From Strigamia acuminata (Eukaryota > Arthropoda > Chilopoda > Geophilomorpha > Linotaeniidae): 64,000 bases of DNA. The notes under the pieces were generated by a model. That model searched no databases. It was not told where the DNA came from and saw only the letters and a list, made by a program, of their open reading frames with translations. This document shows positions 62,790 through 64,000 of the stretch, piece by piece (the first letter of the stretch is position 1; every line of letters starts with the position of its first letter). The stretch lies in contig OX442322.1 in assembly GCA_949358305.1 (NCBI GenBank), positions 62,001-126,000 on the forward strand, given 5' to 3'. Position numbers and translations under genes: made by a program.

Positions 62790-64000
62790 GTCATACTGTC
62801 GAATTTGGCGGTGAGTTCCTTCAGGACTTTTTCTTGCTCTCTAGCGAGTAATTTCACTAACTCTTCTCGCTCTGCGGCCTTGTCGTTGGCTTTTTTCTTC
62901 GCCAACTTTGGGCAGGTCTGACGCCAGTGGCCGTCCTCGTTGCAGAAATTACAAGGGCCTTTCTTCTTTCCCTCCCGCGCAAAAGGTTTTCTGGGGTAAT
63001 CCTTCTTCTCAGAAGATGTCTCTGTTTTCGGGTTGTGGTGTTCCGATTTTCTGGACTTCATCTGGGGTCGGTAGCTGGGTGCTAACTCCTTTCCCATGTT
63101 CGCATGTACGACATCGTTGGTATCCTCTTCAACCTCATCGCTTTCTGAGTATTGCTCGGAATCTTCGCTTACTTCGTCTTCCGATTTTTCTTCGGCAGCG
63201 TTAGTTTGCGTGCGATAGGCCTTGTTTGGAGGTGGTATCGGGTTCGAAGATTGTTGGTTTTTCTTTGACGGGAGTGGCTCTATACTTCCGTTTAGACAAT
63301 TTCGTGATTGGAGCAGCTTAGTGGAGTCTATGCTACGTTCCTGTATTCGTTGCTGCCTAGCAGTTCCTAGTGCCCGTTCTTCTTTTGTCAGATTTTCATT
63401 ATACCGAGCATTTACCTCGGTGTGTTTTTTCTCGACGAAAGCAAAGATGGCTTTGAAATTATCTCCCCTAGGAGCGTTCATCTCTCGTAGGACTTTGGTT
63501 GCGATTTCGTTTAATCCTTGTTCGAATAGAGCTTTCTGGTCAAATGGTTTGTCCATTTCACGGAACAGGCTGTCGGCTCGTTGTACGTACTCTCTCAGAG
63601 TTTCTCCGGGAGCTTGTTTCATAGAGCTTACTCTTTTCTGGATTTCCTGGCTCGTCTCGCCATATTGATTGTGGAATTTTATGATGAAGTCTTCCCAATT
63701 TCGAGGTTGGACATCAGCATACCAGTTACGGGCTCGGTTTATCAGCATTTCTGGTATTCCGCGCGTGACCATCTCGTCGGGTTCTGCTCCTAATCGGCCA
63801 ATCGTCAGGGCGACTTCGTCCAAAAACAAGTTGCCGGCGTTCCAGGATCCGTCGAACTTAATTAGTCTCAGGGTCGTCCACTTGATGTTGTTATCTTTGC
63901 GAGAATACAGCCACCGGTCCGCGGAGTAACGTTTCAACAATCCTTCGCTCCGATCGTCTTCCTCGATCTCTTGGCCACGGCTTTGTTGAAGTTTTTGGTC
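62756..64000 (-). CDS. gag: Gypsy-B Gag, N-terminus outside window
   Basis: The frame is open through the right edge, so the start is not visible. Capsid-like region: LRLIKFDGSWNAGNLFLDEV, MLINRARNWYADVQPRNWED, GETLREYVQRADSLFREMD. A charged, acidic linker follows (EKSEDEVSEDSEQYSESD). The zinc knuckle is CNFCNEDGHWRQTC (about 62,900-62,945), then a Lys/Glu-rich helical tail ending RAEQK at TAA 62756-62758. The frameshift heptamer lies 10 codons before the stop. Confidence 0.9.
   Translation of the reverse strand, partial: DQKLQQSRGQEIEEDDRSEGLLKRYSADRWLYSRKDNNIKWTTLRLIKFDGSWNAGNLFLDEVALTIGRLGAEPDEMVTRGIPEMLINRARNWYADVQPRNWEDFIIKFHNQYGETSQEIQKRVSSMKQAPGETLREYVQRADSLFREMDKPFDQKALFEQGLNEIATKVLREMNAPRGDNFKAIFAFVEKKHTEVNARYNENLTKEERALGTARQQRIQERSIDSTKLLQSRNCLNGSIEPLPSKKNQQSSNPIPPPNKAYRTQTNAAEEKSEDEVSEDSEQYSESDEVEEDTNDVVHANMGKELAPSYRPQMKSRKSEHHNPKTETSSEKKDYPRKPFAREGKKKGPCNFCNEDGHWRQTCPKLAKKKANDKAAEREELVKLLAREQEKVLKELTAKFDSMTKNWNSRAEQK

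Larger units (their letters stand above)
55703..64000 (-). mobile_element. Gypsy-B: largely intact Ty3/gypsy element with ORF3, 5' end outside window
   Basis: Minus strand: gag (open past the right edge), -1 frameshift signal, pol of about 1.34 k codons, a spacer with a 54-codon ORF, ORF3 (573 codons), polypurine tract GGGGAGGGACG (56333-56343) and 3' LTR (56332-55703). It is inserted in Copia-J integrase; CAAGT at 55698-55702 is the candidate duplication. The visible frames are free of stops, in contrast with Gypsy-A. Confidence 0.9.

Overview
The window is eukaryotic and is almost entirely nested LTR retrotransposons. I found no host gene, rRNA, tRNA gene or CRISPR array that I can support. 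Primer-binding sites (PBS) complementary to an initiator-Met tRNA ending CTCTGCTACCA, and to the 5' half of the same tRNA as in insect copia, point to an animal and most likely an arthropod. The species cannot be named.

Layout, with names local to this report. 1-732: 5' LTR of Copia-A (-), sitting in Gypsy-C (-, 733 to about 3096: LTR/PBS, gag, protease), which in turn interrupts Copia-B (-, 3097-6134). 6580-11356: Copia-C (+), with paired 216-bp LTRs and TSD AAACG. 11812-12123: Copia-D fragment, interrupted by Copia-E (+, 12124-12795 and 18675-20735). Copia-E is split by Copia-F (-, 12796-18674, TSD GTGCC). 20736-44505: Gypsy-A (-), with 1.69-kb LTRs, split by Copia-G (+, 23923-31101, TSD ATTTC) and Copia-H (-, 33260-38139, TSD TTGAG). 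Copia-H carries a 146-bp TA-flanked MITE. 44506-47151: Copia-I remnant (+) with a solo LTR (TSD ATTAT). 47881-50715: a decayed copia-like gag/integrase locus with no RT. 51363-52853: palindrome-rich foldback DNA elements. 52854-55702: Copia-J (+), cut by Gypsy-B (-, 55703 to beyond the right edge).

Most coding regions are broken by stops and single-base frameshifts. The exceptions are the pol ORF of Copia-G and the gag (as far as visible), pol and ORF3 of Gypsy-B. The copia elements fall into two priming classes: tRNA-iMet 3' end (A, B, G, H) and tRNA-iMet 5' half (C, E, F, J).

The most unusual content is in the two gypsy elements. Both have a canonical -1 frameshift signal between gag and pol: slippery A AAA AAC, a 7-nt spacer and a stem. 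Both carry a third ORF of about 565-573 codons in the env position that does not look like env. The two ORF3 proteins share a weak spaced motif. Copia-A, -B and -G also share a covarying leader hairpin with a CCGG-containing loop, which resembles a dimer-initiation element.
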